Of a DNA stretch of 38,237 bases, positions 18,332 through 28,128 are shown piece after piece. The DNA comes from Acinetobacter halotolerans (GTDB lineage: Bacteria > Pseudomonadota > Gammaproteobacteria > Pseudomonadales > Moraxellaceae). The stretch is from contig NZ_SGIM01000019.1 of assembly GCF_004208515.1 (NCBI RefSeq), positions 1 to 38,237 on the forward strand. The letters are read 5' to 3'. Every line of letters starts with the position of its first letter. Within the stretch, counting starts at the first letter, position 1. The position numbers were made by a program, and so were the translations under genes. The notes below the pieces were generated by a model, which searched no databases, was not told the DNA's origin, and was given only the letters and a program-made list of their open reading frames with translations.

Positions 18332-20998
18332 TTAAGATGGATTACAAATTTGATTTGATGCTTCATCCAAAGCGGCTTTGAGCATTTCCGCAAAAGCCTT
18401 CACTTCTTCATCTGTCAACAACACACCATTTTTCTTGGTGACGAAGAAAATATCTTCGGCACGTTCGCCTAGTGTCGCGATTTTAGCAGAATGAATGTCT
18501 AGACCTTGTAGCATAAATAGCGCGCCAATTCGAGCCAGTAAACCCGGTTGGTCGAGGGTTGAAATCTCGACCATATGTTGTTGCAAAGTCGGGTTAAGCA
18601 CAATATCCACAGTATTTTGTATATCAAAATGCCGTAAATGACGCGGAATACGACGCTGCATAATGCCCGGATATTGGTCAGAGTGACTGAGTGCTTCTAC
18701 CAAAGCGGTTTTCACTTTATGTTCACGTTCAGGGTCGGTCAGTAAAGTACCAAAACGATCAAGTACCAAATATGTGTCCAAACTAAATGCGGTACTTGCC
18801 GTGATAATTCGTGCATCTTGAACATCAAGATTCATTCTATCTAATACCGCAACTGTCGTCGCAAACAGATTTGGTTGATCTCGTGTATAAATAAAGAGTT
18901 GAACCGCATCTTCAGCAGCATTCCGATGTGCGCGTAAAAGTACTAACGGTTCAGGATTATCACCATGCTGTAGAATCGCCTGTGTGTGCCATGCAATTTC
19001 ATTTGCTGACTCTTTAACGAAATAGTCATCCCCAAGCTCTTGCCAGACTTTCTCAACTTCAGCCAATGAAAAGTCATTTACAAGCAACTCGCTAGCAGCA
19101 AATTTGGTGTCTTCAATGAGCATTTGATAATCAACTGGACGTCCTAATCCAGAACGAACTACATCACGTGAGTAAGTATAAAGTTGACGCATTAGAGAGG
19201 CACGCCAAGTGTTCCATAAGTTTGGATTGGTCGCATTGATATCGGCAACCGTTAAAGTATAGAGATAATCTAGATGCTCCATATCTCCGACTTTTTCAGC
19301 AAATTCCTTTACTTCGTCAGGATCGGAAATATCTTTTTTCTGTGCGGTGAGAGACATTAGGAGGTGGTTGTTAATCAACCATGCAACCAGTTTGCATTCA
19401 CGCTCAGTAAAGCCATGTGTACGACAGAACTTAATTGCATCAATCGCTCCCAACTCACTGTGATCACCACCACGACCTTTGGCAATATCATGGAAGATCG
19501 CAGCTAAGTAGACAATATCGTGTCTAGAAATCCGTTGGAAAACTGAGCTTACAACAGGAAAATCTTTGGCAAATTCTGGTTCTTTAAAACGACTCAAATT
19601 ACGAAGCAATAATAAGGTGTGTGCATCAACCGTATAAATGTGGAATAAGTCGTATTGCATCAAACCTGTAATTTGTCCAAATGCAGGAATGTAGTTACCT
19701 AAAACGCCATAACGCTTCATTGCCACCATTGTTTCGTATAAACGATTAGGCGAACGAATAATCGACATAAAGAGCGCTTGATGTTCAGGATCGTCTCTAA
19801 AACGCTGATCAATCCGTTTCGCTGCAAGGACGAGTAGGCGTAAAGTGCGCGCACGAATGCCTGTGATTTCAGGACGATTTGCTAGTAAATAGAATAATTC
19901 TAAAATTGCGCTTGGTGCTTCGGAAAAAACTTTATGATGTTGTACCGCAAGTTTGCCATCAACGATTTTAAAGCGATCATTGATGTCTATAATTTGACGT
20001 TCATATTCAGTTAAGCGTGGGGTAATGACGGATTCGTTGAAATATGCGAGTAGCATTTCATTCAACGTGGAAACCTGTTGAGCGGTACGATAATAACGCT
20101 TCATAAATTGTTCAACGCCAAAATTTACCGACTGTCCTTCTTCACGAACGTAGCCAAATTTTGCAGCAATTTCACGTTGATGATCGAACAATAAACGGTT
20201 TTCGTCACGCTTTGCTAATCGGTGTAGATGGTTGCGAATTTCCCATAAAAAGCTTTCAGCTTCTTCTAATACACCCAACTCAAACTCTGTAATAAAGCCT
20301 AAATGAACAAGGTCATAAATACGATTGACACGAAAGTGGCGTTTTGCAATCCAACCAATTTGGTTAATATCACGAATACCACCCGGTGCATTTTTAATAT
20401 CAGGTTCTAAATTACTTTCAGTATTGTTATGCTGAGCATAGCGTTTGGCTTGCTCTGCCATTTTGGCATCATAGAAAGTTTGATCTGTCCAGGTTTGCGC
20501 AACAATACGACGTGGCCATTTTGCCAGATGTTCATTTCCAGTAATCAAACGGGCTTCGATCAGCGTGGTTGCGACGGTTAGGTCATTGGTTGCTTGTTCT
20601 ACACAGTTTTGAATAGTGCGAACGCTGATGCCCGGTTTAAAATTACCAACATCCCACAACGAGGAAATAAAAGTAGAAATTAGTTTTTCTTGTTCTTCAC
20701 TGATCTCATCATCTGACAAGATCATAATGTCCGTGTCTGAATAGGGTAGCATTTCACGGCGGCCATACCCACCGACAGCAAATAAACCTAATTCAGTTTG
20801 ATCGAGACCTGCATGATTCCATAGAAATATCAGTGCTTCATCAATCGAGTTAGAACGGGCTTTAATAACGTCACGAATAGATTGACCATTTTCATAGCTC
20901 TCTTGTAATTGCTTCTCTACATCTTTTCGCCATTGATTAATGGCTTGAATATCATGATGACTGGTGACGTAGTTCAACAATGGAGAAGTATTGATCAT
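18332..20998 (-). CDS. glnD: bifunctional PII uridylyltransferase / uridylyl-removing enzyme
   Basis: The glutamine sensor of the nitrogen-regulation cascade; it adds UMP to, and removes it from, PII proteins. The 888-residue protein has the nucleotidyltransferase motif [15 protein letters not shown] (about residues 77-91), a helical linker, an HD hydrolase domain ([16 protein letters not shown]) and two C-terminal ACT domains that bind glutamine. All domains look intact and the length matches the family. It is on the minus strand upstream of dapC and probably co-transcribed with it. Confidence 0.96.
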   Translation of the reverse strand: MINTSPLLNYVTSHHDIQAINQWRKDVEKQLQESYENGQSIRDVIKARSNSIDEALIFLWNHAGLDQTELGLFAVGGYGRREMLPYSDTDIMILSDDEISEEQEKLISTFISSLWDVGNFKPGISVRTIQNCVEQATNDLTVATTLIEARLITGNEHLAKWPRRIVAQTWTDQTFYDAKMAEQAKRYAQHNNTESNLEPDIKNAPGGIRDINQIGWIAKRHFRVNRIYDLVHLGFITEFELGVLEEAESFLWEIRNHLHRLAKRDENRLLFDHQREIAAKFGYVREEGQSVNFGVEQFMKRYYRTAQQVSTLNEMLLAYFNESVITPRLTEYERQIIDINDRFKIVDGKLAVQHHKVFSEAPSAILELFYLLANRPEITGIRARTLRLLVLAAKRIDQRFRDDPEHQALFMSIIRSPNRLYETMVAMKRYGVLGNYIPAFGQITGLMQYDLFHIYTVDAHTLLLLRNLSRFKEPEFAKDFPVVSSVFQRISRHDIVYLAAIFHDIAKGRGGDHSELGAIDAIKFCRTHGFTERECKLVAWLINNHLLMSLTAQKKDISDPDEVKEFAEKVGDMEHLDYLYTLTVADINATNPNLWNTWRASLMRQLYTYSRDVVRSGLGRPVDYQMLIEDTKFAASELLVNDFSLAEVEKVWQELGDDYFVKESANEIAWHTQAILQHGDNPEPLVLLRAHRNAAEDAVQLFIYTRDQPNLFATTVAVLDRMNLDVQDARIITASTAFSLDTYLVLDRFGTLLTDPEREHKVKTALVEALSHSDQYPGIMQRRIPRHLRHFDIQNTVDIVLNPTLQQHMVEISTLDQPGLLARIGALFMLQGLDIHSAKIATLGERAEDIFFVTKKNGVLLTDEEVKAFAEMLKAALDEASNQICNPS

Positions 20999-21020
20999 GA
21001 AAATGGTCTTCTATCAAAGT

Positions 21021-21039
21021 CCCTCTTTATACAAGAGGG
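21021..21039 (-). terminator. possible terminator-like hairpin between purT and glnD
   Basis: Arms 21021-21027 and 21033-21039 pair perfectly around a five-base loop in the 72-base gap downstream of purT. The tail in the minus direction is not T-rich, so it may instead affect glnD mRNA. Confidence 0.35.
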
Positions 21040-21070
21040 CGAGTTGTGATTGTTGCAATGCAAGGGAAGT

Positions 21071-22279
21071 TTAAACGTTTGTTTTTACGCTCACATGGTC
21101 AGCTGCTTGTTGTGCGAGTTCACGCGCCAAATCTGTACTTTCTGCACGAGCAGTGACAACACCCATACGGCGACGTTTAAAACCCTCTGGTTTAGCAAAT
21201 AAGCGTAAGTCAGTATCTGGATTAGCTAAAGCAAGATTTAAGCCAGTAAAGCTTAGATTGTTTGAATCTACGCCTGCATAAATCACCGCACTTGCAGCAA
21301 TGCTATGACGAGCCGTATTTACAGGTAAACCTAAAATTGCACGTGCATGCAGCTCAAATTCATTTTGAAACTGTGATGCTAAAGTGACGAGTCCAGTGTC
21401 ATGTGGGCGAGGTGAGACTTCACTGAACCACACGTTATCGCCTTTAATAAATAACTCTACACCAAAAATACCACAGCCACCTAAAGCGGTTGTTACTTTA
21501 TTGGCAATCCGTTTTGACTCTTGCAATGCAGCCGCAGTCATGGCTTGAGGCTGCCAGCTTTCCACATAGTCACCCGCATCTTGACGATGTCCAATTGGAT
21601 CACAGAAGTGAGTTTCAATTTCACCTGTTTCTGGGTTTTTAGCACGGACAGTTAATAGGGTGATTTCAAAATCAAAATCAATTTGCGATTCGACAATCAC
21701 TGTACCTTGGTTAACACGTCCGCCTTGCATCGCATATTCCCAAGCAGCATCGACTTCATCAAAGCTTTTTACTCGAGACTGACCTTTACCAGACGAAGAC
21801 ATCACAGGTTTTACAAAGTTTGGATAACCAATATCATCACAAGCGGCGCGGAAGCTTTCTAATGTATTTGCAAATCGATATGCAGAGGTTGGCAAACCGA
21901 GTTCTTCTGCTGCTAAGCGACGAATACCTTCACGGTTCATTGTAAGGTTAACGGCTTTGGCAGAAGGAATTACGGTTGCAGTTTGATTTTGTTCAATTTC
22001 AACTAAAACTTCAGTTGCAATGGCTTCAATTTCTGGAACAATCAAATTTGGTTTGATTTTTTCAATCAATTGTTTGAGCTCAGTTGGATCAGCCATATTC
22101 AAGGTATAAGCGAAATGTGCAACTTGCATGGCAGGCGCGTGATCATAACGATCAGCAGCATGGACTTCGACACCTAAGCGTTGTAAAGAAATTACGACTT
22201 CTTTACCTAGCTCTCCAGAACCTAACAGTAAAACCTTAAATGCAGAAGATTGAAGTGGAGTTCCAAGAGTGACGCTCAT
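21071..22279 (-). CDS. purT: formate-dependent phosphoribosylglycinamide formyltransferase 2
   Basis: Makes formyl-GAR from GAR, formate and ATP, the folate-independent form of the third step of purine synthesis. The 402-residue ATP-grasp enzyme has the nucleotide-binding start [13 protein letters not shown], then [15 protein letters not shown], the ATP-grasp loop [12 protein letters not shown], and the metal site in [13 protein letters not shown]. Length is normal. AGGA lies about nine bases before the ATG. No purine operator or riboswitch is seen in the 129 bases upstream. Confidence 0.95.
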   Translation of the reverse strand: MSVTLGTPLQSSAFKVLLLGSGELGKEVVISLQRLGVEVHAADRYDHAPAMQVAHFAYTLNMADPTELKQLIEKIKPNLIVPEIEAIATEVLVEIEQNQTATVIPSAKAVNLTMNREGIRRLAAEELGLPTSAYRFANTLESFRAACDDIGYPNFVKPVMSSSGKGQSRVKSFDEVDAAWEYAMQGGRVNQGTVIVESQIDFDFEITLLTVRAKNPETGEIETHFCDPIGHRQDAGDYVESWQPQAMTAAALQESKRIANKVTTALGGCGIFGVELFIKGDNVWFSEVSPRPHDTGLVTLASQFQNEFELHARAILGLPVNTARHSIAASAVIYAGVDSNNLSFTGLNLALANPDTDLRLFAKPEGFKRRRMGVVTARAESTDLARELAQQAADHVSVKTNV

Positions 22280-22408
22280 GCGAATAATCCTATCCTGAGT
22301 AATTTGTGGTTAAGCATAGCAGAACTTTTTGTTGAATTAAGTGCTAATTGACACAAAAAATATGCTTTTTGTTAGACAAAAATATGATTTAAAACCGTAT
22401 GGCTCTGT

Positions 22409-22798
22409 TTAGACATTCACTTGATAATTCAGTTGCAATTCATCTGCATTTTGTCCCCGTATTCCCCAGTGCGATTTAGGCGTTTCAAAAATTGTGATTT
22501 CAATATCTTGAGGAGAAATGCCGCACTGTTGGTGAATATTGGAAAATATAGTTTGAATCAATTGTTTCTTTGCCTGAGTTGTACGGCCTTCAAACATTGA
22601 AATTTCAATAATCGTATAGTTGTCACTACGATCATTCGGATAAATGAAATCTGTTGGTTCTAACGCAATAAAACGCTGAAATTTCTTTTCTACAGGATAG
22701 TTTAAACTGGTAACTAAAGCATGATGAATGGCATCAGATAATTGGATTTTAAAGTGCTCTAAAGTTTGGCGAAGGGCATAAATTTTTATTTGTGACAT
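22409..22798 (-). CDS. tautomerase-superfamily protein lacking Pro-1
   Basis: A 129-residue protein resembling the Tautomerase_2 group of the 4-oxalocrotonate tautomerase superfamily. It has a beta-alpha-beta duplication, the phrase IIEISMFEGRT at the start of the second unit, and the ending PKSHWGIRG typical of this group. Classical members begin with Met-Pro, where Pro-1 is the catalytic base. This one begins Met-Ser-Gln, so the usual chemistry is unlikely. It could be a non-catalytic member or use another residue. It is divergent from the small lipoprotein gene. Confidence 0.7.
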   Translation of the reverse strand: MSQIKIYALRQTLEHFKIQLSDAIHHALVTSLNYPVEKKFQRFIALEPTDFIYPNDRSDNYTIIEISMFEGRTTQAKKQLIQTIFSNIHQQCGISPQDIEITIFETPKSHWGIRGQNADELQLNYQVNV

Positions 22799-22849
22799 TT
22801 AGGGTTTTATCCATAACTGAAGTGGAATATTTAGAACAATGATTGAGAA

Positions 22850-22873
22850 TTATGCTCAAATTGACTAGCATAA
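22850..22873. promoter_or_regulatory. inverted repeat between two divergent genes
   Basis: TTATGCT (22850-22856) and AGCATAA (22867-22873) form a perfect 7-10-7 inverted repeat in the 103-base gap between the tautomerase-like gene and the lipoprotein gene. The spacer ends in TTGACT, a -35-like hexamer for the plus strand, and the left arm includes a CATAAT-like -10 on the minus strand. It could be an operator acting on both genes. Confidence 0.35.
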
Positions 22874-22901
22874 AGTCCAAATGTTTCATTGACGATTTGA
22901 T

Positions 22902-23372
22902 ATGTCTAATCTTAAAACTCGTGTAGCGACAGTGACAATGATGTTATGTAGCACTTTTTTATTGTCTGCATGTGGTAATTCTAATAACGACGCTGAAAAA
23001 AAAGTCGAGATAAAGCCTGCGCCGAAATTGACCAATGATGCAACGAGCTATGCAAACGCGGCTTGGCAACTCATCAATGAGATTGATTCTATTGTGTATA
23101 ATAAACAAGTTGATGATATCGAAGAAAAAGTAAGAAAACCTTTACGCCAATTGAGTACAGATTGGCGGATCAATGTAAAAATGACAGACTCAGTCACCGA
23201 AGGGAAATATGCGCTCTGTCGTAAAGCTTTAACCAGTTTAGATAGCTGGGCAAGAGATGTGAAAGATAATGCAAATACCGCTACTCAAAAGCAAGTAAGC
23301 TATGAGCGTGATAAAGCTCAATGCAAAGATGCGATTGATAATCCTGCTTTAGGTAATACGTCACCAAAATAA
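22902..23372 (+). CDS. small lipoprotein, function unknown
   Basis: A 156-residue protein with a lipoprotein signal: Lys and Arg near the start, hydrophobic core, lipobox LSAC with Cys24. The mature part is a charged, helical region with three Cys residues, an acidic-basic linker after the lipid anchor, and no motif I recognise. It looks like a conserved Acinetobacter envelope lipoprotein. A TTGACT hexamer 36 bases upstream may be its -35, but no matching -10 is clear and the ribosome site is weak. Confidence 0.65.
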   Translation: MSNLKTRVATVTMMLCSTFLLSACGNSNNDAEKKVEIKPAPKLTNDATSYANAAWQLINEIDSIVYNKQVDDIEEKVRKPLRQLSTDWRINVKMTDSVTEGKYALCRKALTSLDSWARDVKDNANTATQKQVSYERDKAQCKDAIDNPALGNTSPK

Positions 23373-23435
23373 GCTCAATTATCAGCTTCGCATCGTTCTC
23401 AATGTCTAGCTCGCATATGTTGTTAGTTTAGGTAT

Positions 23436-23462
23436 CGGCAGAACAAAAATCTTATTCTGCCG
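23436..23462 (+). terminator. hairpin downstream of the small lipoprotein gene
   Basis: An 8-bp G+C-rich stem (23436-23443 with 23455-23462) around an 11-base loop, about 65 bases past the stop. The tail is not a clean T run, so terminator strength is uncertain. Confidence 0.45.
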
Positions 23463-23560
23463 TTCAAATACTCATTCTTTTCGTCATTGTTGTTGAGATG
23501 CTTAGTTTTAATAAAATTATAACTTGTAAAAGAATAATCTTTAAAAAAACTTTGAAAAGA

Positions 23561-23589
23561 TTGACTCGTTTAAGTCGAATAAGTAGGAT
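23561..23589 (+). promoter_or_regulatory. sigma-70 type promoter for the CNNM/CBS gene
   Basis: TTGACT (23561-23566) and TAGGAT (23584-23589) are separated by exactly 17 bases. The -10 ends 50 bases before the start codon. Five of six and four of six positions match consensus. Confidence 0.45.
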
Positions 23590-23639
23590 GAATTTCCTCA
23601 ATTACGTAAGGAACCTGTGGTTAAAAGCCAAGTTCTCAT

Positions 23640-24770
23640 ATGGATACTCCCAGTATAATTTCTGAAACCGTTGGTCAATTCTCATTCGCTTCCGCCCTCA
23701 GTGGGGATGCACTGCTTCTCATATTATATGTTTTTTTAGCATTATTCTTTTCCTTTCTATGTTCGATTGCAGAAGCAACTTTACTGAGTATTACACCGAG
23801 TTATGTTGCAGGTCTCAGTGAAACCAATCCTAAAAAAGCTGAACAATTAAGACGTTTAAAAGAAGATAATATCGATCAGTCGCTAGCAGCGATTCTGACT
23901 GTAAATACAATAGCGCATACAGTAGGTGCGATTGGTGCTGGTGCCAAAGCAATCAGCGTATTTGGTCAAGTGTGGTTCGGTGTTTTCTCCGCGGTTATGA
24001 CCTTATTGATCTTATTCGTATCGGAGATCATTCCAAAAACTTTGGGCGCGGTTTATTGGCGTCAACTTGCTGGTTTAACTGGTATTTATGTCAACTTCCT
24101 GATCAAAATCATGTATCCATTAATTCTTATTTCAGAAAAGCTGACTAAGCTGATTTCGGGTGGGAAAAAAGTACAACAGTTCAGTCGTGATGAGTTTGTT
24201 GCGATGGCTGGGATTGGTAAAGAGGAAGGGATGTTGAATGATCGTGAATCTAAAATCATCCGAAACCTTTTTCTATTTAAGTCTTTTGATGCAAGTACGG
24301 TGATGACACCACGAATCGTTGTCGCTGCTTTACAAAAAGATTTGACTGTTGATGAGGCTTTGTCTACACCTACCAGCTCTAATTTTTCGCGTTTGCCAAT
24401 TTATGATCATGATTTAGATAGTGTGGTCGGTTTTGTATTGCGAGAAGACTTATTGGTCGCCAAAAACCACGGGCAAGGTGAGCGTCCAATTCATGAATTC
24501 CGCAGAGAAATTGTTACTGTCATGGCTAAAACGCCGTTGTCACGGTTAATGGAAATTTTACTGGAGCAACGTCAACATATTGCACTTGTGGTTGGAGAGT
24601 ATGGCGATACCAAAGGGGTGGTTACATTAGAAGATGTGGTAGAAACCTTACTTGGTATTGAAATTCTTGATGAAGGTGACAAGGTCGAGGATATGCAGAA
24701 ATTAGCAAGACAGTTGTGGGAGAAGCGTGTTGGGAAAATGGGCATTCATTTAGACCCACCTTCGCGATAA
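23640..24770 (+). CDS. CNNM/CBS-domain membrane protein (hemolysin C / CorB-like family)
   Basis: A 376-residue inner-membrane protein of the CNNM family, linked to Mg2+ or other divalent-cation handling and historically called hemolysin-like. The first ~185 residues form the CNNM domain with four membrane segments, including FLCSIAEATLLSI and LFVSEIIPKTLGAVYW. A linker and two CBS domains follow, with VMTPR at the start of the first and VVGEYGDTKGVVTLEDVVE in the second. It ends soon after the second CBS and lacks the CorC_HlyC domain of longer members. The start has no good Shine-Dalgarno, but an in-frame stop lies 18 bases upstream. Confidence 0.85.
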   Translation: MDTPSIISETVGQFSFASALSGDALLLILYVFLALFFSFLCSIAEATLLSITPSYVAGLSETNPKKAEQLRRLKEDNIDQSLAAILTVNTIAHTVGAIGAGAKAISVFGQVWFGVFSAVMTLLILFVSEIIPKTLGAVYWRQLAGLTGIYVNFLIKIMYPLILISEKLTKLISGGKKVQQFSRDEFVAMAGIGKEEGMLNDRESKIIRNLFLFKSFDASTVMTPRIVVAALQKDLTVDEALSTPTSSNFSRLPIYDHDLDSVVGFVLREDLLVAKNHGQGERPIHEFRREIVTVMAKTPLSRLMEILLEQRQHIALVVGEYGDTKGVVTLEDVVETLLGIEILDEGDKVEDMQKLARQLWEKRVGKMGIHLDPPSR

Positions 24771-24778
24771 TCAAAGTA

Positions 24779-24807
24779 TCAATACCGATGATATTCATCG
24801 GTATTGA
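24779..24807. terminator. strong hairpin between convergent genes
   Basis: A perfect 13-bp stem (24779-24791 with 24795-24807, three-base loop) starts about 10 bases past the CNNM/CBS gene and faces the end of the Crp-family gene. Neither side has a true T run, so it may terminate poorly or protect mRNA 3' ends. Confidence 0.5.
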
Positions 24808-24867
24808 AATAATTGAGCCTAATAGCACATTATTTCTATATTTTAGAATTGGTTAGCTCAGGTGATT

Positions 24868-25572
24868 TTATTCTTTTAGATCACCTACTTTTGCTAAGGT
24901 GGTCAATTTTTCAAGATCAATGACCTCAATCTTTTTAAAACCAAGTTGAATAACACCTTGTTTCTCAAACATGTTGAGTGCTTGATTTATGGTTTGCCTT
25001 GAAACAGTCAGCATATTGGCAAGCTGATCTTGTGAGATTTGAATATGGAGATCCTGAATAGGTGATCGATTGCCATAGCCTTCCAAAATAAACAGTAAAC
25101 GTTGCGCCAAGCGTTGCGTGAGACTTTGTGTTTGAATTGCGATTTGTTCTAAAAAGACGTAGCGTAATTTTTGGCTGGTGAGCAAGGCAAAGTAATACCA
25201 ATAGTATGGATATTGCGCCAAAATATCATTCAATGGTTGAGCAGGTATTTGTAGTATTACACTTTTTCTGAGAGCTATTGCATCATGTGAACGCGGTTGT
25301 TTATCGATTAATGAAATTTCACCAAACCACATAATCGGTTCAGCAATGGCAGCAATCGCCTCATTACCATTTACGTCTATATAACCCAAGCTGATTGAAC
25401 CTTCGAGTACAGCATATACACCATCAAAAGGATCTTGAGCGTTAAACACAGCAGCGTTTTTTTCTACCGTATATTTTCGGCTATGTTGAATAATAAATTG
25501 CTGGAAAGCTTCTGAAAGTTGATTAAACCACGAGTTTTGCTGCAAATGTTTGATGTAAGTTGCTTCTAACAC
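24868..25572 (-). CDS. Crp/Fnr-family transcriptional regulator
   Basis: A 234-residue regulator with an N-terminal cyclic-nucleotide-binding fold and a C-terminal winged helix-turn-helix. The phosphate-binding segment reads FGEISL...PRSHDA and keeps the Gly-Glu and Arg-Ser pairs that hold cAMP in Crp, so nucleotide binding is plausible. The chosen protein has no Cys, ruling out an Fnr-type iron-sulfur cluster. The recognition helix is SRQTINQAL, where E. coli Crp has SRETVGRIL. The start chosen is GTG 25572, preceded by AAAGGA at good spacing. The frame extends to an ATG at 25602, but that has no ribosome site and overlaps the palindrome region. It is divergent from the Mpo1-like gene. Confidence 0.87.
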   Translation of the reverse strand: MLEATYIKHLQQNSWFNQLSEAFQQFIIQHSRKYTVEKNAAVFNAQDPFDGVYAVLEGSISLGYIDVNGNEAIAAIAEPIMWFGEISLIDKQPRSHDAIALRKSVILQIPAQPLNDILAQYPYYWYYFALLTSQKLRYVFLEQIAIQTQSLTQRLAQRLLFILEGYGNRSPIQDLHIQISQDQLANMLTVSRQTINQALNMFEKQGVIQLGFKKIEVIDLEKLTTLAKVGDLKE

Positions 25573-25602
25573 AAAATTTCCTTTGCAAAAAAATAAATCC
25601 AT

Positions 25603-25620
25603 TTGTCAGCTACATGACAA
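25603..25620. promoter_or_regulatory. Crp-geometry palindrome between the regulator and the Mpo1-like gene
   Basis: TTGTCA (25603-25608) and TGACAA (25615-25620) are perfect inverted repeats around six bases. The core TGTCA-N6-TGACA has the same 5-6-5 layout as a Crp site but C in place of G at the fourth base. The right half overlaps ATGACA, a possible -35 for the plus-strand gene (TATAGA at 25639 as -10, spacing slightly long). It is a candidate operator for autoregulation and for the divergent gene. Confidence 0.5.
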
Positions 25621-25679
25621 TTTCATGATGATACTTCTTATAGATTAACAGCATAAACCAATTGTAAGAGGAATAAATA

Positions 25680-26213
25680 ATGACAAATTTGGAACGTCTG
25701 CTCAGTCAATATGCTGCTTACCATTTAGATCGAAATAATATTTTGACCCATTTTATAGGGATACCTTTAATTGTTTTTTCAATCCTATGTTTAACCGCAC
25801 GTGCTGGTGTTGAAATTTCAGGTATTTCAGTGACTTTGGCATCGATACTGATTTTATTAAGTACGATTTACTATATTTCATTAGATAAGCTATTTGGAAT
25901 TCTAATGCTGATTATATTCATTGCAGCATATCCACTTGCAGTCAAAATAGCAGCATTACCAATGTGGAGTTGGTTAGGTGTGAGTATCGGTATTTTTGTT
26001 GTAGGTTGGGTATTTCAGTTCGTAGGACATTATTTTGAGAAGAAAAAACCTGCATTTGTTGATGATTTAGTTGGTTTAGCAATTGGACCTTTATTTGTGT
26101 TAGCAGAGTTTGTCTTCTTACTCGGCTTCCGCAAGTCATTACATCAACGTATTTTAAAAGAAGCACAAATGAAACGTGCAGCGATGGATATGAAGCAGCA
26201 GATTATTTCTTAA
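25680..26213 (+). CDS. Mpo1-like (DUF962) membrane protein
   Basis: A 177-residue protein of the Mpo1/YGL010w family. Yeast Mpo1 is an Fe2+ dioxygenase acting on 2-hydroxy fatty acids. Family motifs are present: the His-containing start YAAYHLDRNNILTHFIGIP, and QFVGHYFEKKKPAFVDDL, which supply the conserved His residues. Four hydrophobic segments predict an integral membrane protein, with a basic C-terminal tail. AGAGGA lies nine bases before the ATG. The bacterial substrate is not known to me; a role in odd-chain or 2-hydroxy fatty acid breakdown is inference. Confidence 0.82.
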   Translation: MTNLERLLSQYAAYHLDRNNILTHFIGIPLIVFSILCLTARAGVEISGISVTLASILILLSTIYYISLDKLFGILMLIIFIAAYPLAVKIAALPMWSWLGVSIGIFVVGWVFQFVGHYFEKKKPAFVDDLVGLAIGPLFVLAEFVFLLGFRKSLHQRILKEAQMKRAAMDMKQQIIS

Positions 26214-26231
26214 AATACCGATTCAAAAAAA

Positions 26232-26256
26232 CCGCTAATAAGGTCATTATTAGCGG
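26232..26256 (-). terminator. Rho-independent terminator of ychF
   Basis: A 10-bp stem (26232-26241 with 26247-26256, five-base loop) is followed in the minus direction by seven T residues. It lies about 20 bases past the ychF stop and faces the end of the Mpo1-like gene. Confidence 0.8.
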
Positions 26257-26277
26257 CTTGGAAAATCAAAAACTGAT

Positions 26278-27369
26278 TTAGACGTTAAAACGGAAGTGAA
26301 GAACATCACCGTCTTGAACGACATAGGTTTTACCTTCTAAGCGCCATTTTCCTGCTTCTTTCGCACCGCTTTCACCGTTGTATTGGATGAAATCATCGTA
26401 AGCAACACATTCAGCACGGATAAAGCCTTTTTCAAAGTCAGTGTGAATCACACCAGCCGCTTGAGGTGCAGTCGCACCGACTTTAACCGTCCAAGCACGC
26501 ACCTCTTGTACGCCAGCAGTGAAATATGTTTGTAAGCCAAGCAAGCTATAACCTGCACGAATCACCACGTTCAAACCTGGTTCTTCCATGCCCATCGCTT
26601 CTAAGAATTCAGCGCGATCTTCATCTTCAAGTAATGAAATTTCAGCTTCGATCTGATTGCAAAGGGGTACAACAATCGCATTTTCTTCAGCGGCAAGTTT
26701 TTTGACCGCGTCAAGATGTGGGTTATTTTCAAAACCATCTTCTGCTACGTTTGCAATATACATGGTTGGTTTAAGGGTCATTAAACCAAAACCACGAACA
26801 GCTTTACGTTCGTCATCAGAAAGGTCTGCGGCGCGAGCTGGTTTACCTTCGTCAAGTAAAGGTTGGATTTTTTCCAAAGCTGCTTTAGTTGCGATGGCTT
26901 CTTTGTCGCCACCTTTTGCTGCTTTAGTTAAGCGTAACAATGCTTTTGCAACAGTATCAAGGTCAGCAAGTGCAAGTTCAGTATTGATGGTTGCGATGTC
27001 ATCTAATGGATCAATTTTGCCATTTACATGAATGACATTTTCATCTTCAAAACAACGTACTACGTGTGCAATCGCATCGGTCTCACGGATGTTGGCAAGG
27101 AATTGGTTTCCTAAACCTTCACCTTTAGATGCACCAGCAACCAGACCCGCAATATCAACAAATTCCATTGTGGTCGGAATAACACGTTGAGGTTTAACAA
27201 TTGCTGTAAGTTTGTCTAAGCGTGGATCTGGTACAGGAACGATCCCTGTATTGGGCTCAATGGTACAGAACGGAAAGTTTTCAGCAGCAATAGCTGCCTT
27301 TGTTAACGCATTAAATAATGTAGATTTACCTACGTTTGGCAGACCAACAATACCGCAATTAAAACCCAT
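26278..27369 (-). CDS. ychF: ribosome-binding ATPase YchF
   Basis: A universally conserved Obg-family P-loop NTPase that prefers ATP and binds ribosomes; it is linked to stress and oxidative responses. From ATG 27369 it is 363 residues, exactly the E. coli length. The P-loop is GLPNVGKST, followed by the family phrases [26 protein letters not shown] in the base-recognition loop, and a C-terminal TGS-like domain ending in HFRFNV. The frame opens four codons earlier (27381), but the later ATG has GAGTGG at good spacing and the conserved N-terminus MGFNCGIVG. Confidence 0.95.
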   Translation of the reverse strand: MGFNCGIVGLPNVGKSTLFNALTKAAIAAENFPFCTIEPNTGIVPVPDPRLDKLTAIVKPQRVIPTTMEFVDIAGLVAGASKGEGLGNQFLANIRETDAIAHVVRCFEDENVIHVNGKIDPLDDIATINTELALADLDTVAKALLRLTKAAKGGDKEAIATKAALEKIQPLLDEGKPARAADLSDDERKAVRGFGLMTLKPTMYIANVAEDGFENNPHLDAVKKLAAEENAIVVPLCNQIEAEISLLEDEDRAEFLEAMGMEEPGLNVVIRAGYSLLGLQTYFTAGVQEVRAWTVKVGATAPQAAGVIHTDFEKGFIRAECVAYDDFIQYNGESGAKEAGKWRLEGKTYVVQDGDVLHFRFNV

Positions 27370-27421
27370 GAAACCACTCACAAATGTGTTATTTAAAAAT
27401 TGTTGCTGATTTTACATGAAA

Positions 27422-27445
27422 GCCATGACAAAGTCAGGTCATGGC
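27422..27445 (-). terminator. hairpin downstream of metI
   Basis: An 8-bp stem (27422-27429 with 27438-27445, eight-base loop) lies 24 bases past the metI stop. The T-rich tail in the minus direction is poor, so it is a weak terminator candidate for the sulfur operon. Confidence 0.4.
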
Positions 27446-27468
27446 GAGTGCGGTTTTTTATTTCGTGC

Positions 27469-28128
27469 TTAAACTTTGCGTTTATCGAGTTCTTTGGCAA
27501 TATGATCGCCTGTGACTTGTACCAACATCACCAAAACAATCAGCACTAAAATGACAGCCAGCATCACTTGCATATCAAAACGTTGGTAGCCGTAACGGTA
27601 GGCGATGTCACCTAAACCACCTGCACCAATCGCACCTGCAATGGCAGAGGAGCTGATCATGGTCACAATGGTCACGGTAAAGCCTGCAACAATGCCCGGC
27701 AAGGCTTCGGGAAGTAACACATGCCAAAGAATCTGCTTGCGATTACAGCCCATCGCTTGTGCTGCCTCAATCAAACCTTGATCGACTTCACGTAGACTGA
27801 CTTCTGCAATACGAGCAAAGAACGGGATTGCGGCGATGGTCAAAGGCACAATTGCAGCCAAGACCCCATAGCTGGTGCCGACAATCCATCGGGTAAATGG
27901 AATCAAAGCCACCATTAAAATCAAGAAGGGCACAGAGCGGGTAATATTAATCACCCAACCCAAAGGCTGATTAATTTTCTTGGAAGGATAAATCCCAAAA
28001 TCAGCAGTACTCACCAAAATTAAGGCAATTGGTAGACCAATCAGAAAAGCAAAAATGGCGGAAACAGCGACCATGACTAAGGTATCGGTCGTGCCTGTCA
28101 GTAACAGGTCAATGAGTTGATTGTGCAT
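27469..28128 (-). CDS. metI: methionine-type ABC transporter permease MetI
   Basis: The inner-membrane permease of a MetNIQ-type importer, 219 residues, five predicted membrane helices, with the EAA loop EAAQAMGCNRKQILWHVLLPEALPGI that contacts the ATPase. The start ATG 28128 has a strong Shine-Dalgarno (GAGGTGATC) and lies inside the end of metN, overlapping it by 20 bases. It is the last gene of the six-gene sulfur operon. The family imports D/L-methionine; here the neighbours suggest the substrate may be another sulfur compound. Confidence 0.92.
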   Translation of the reverse strand: MHNQLIDLLLTGTTDTLVMVAVSAIFAFLIGLPIALILVSTADFGIYPSKKINQPLGWVINITRSVPFLILMVALIPFTRWIVGTSYGVLAAIVPLTIAAIPFFARIAEVSLREVDQGLIEAAQAMGCNRKQILWHVLLPEALPGIVAGFTVTIVTMISSSAIAGAIGAGGLGDIAYRYGYQRFDMQVMLAVILVLIVLVMLVQVTGDHIAKELDKRKV

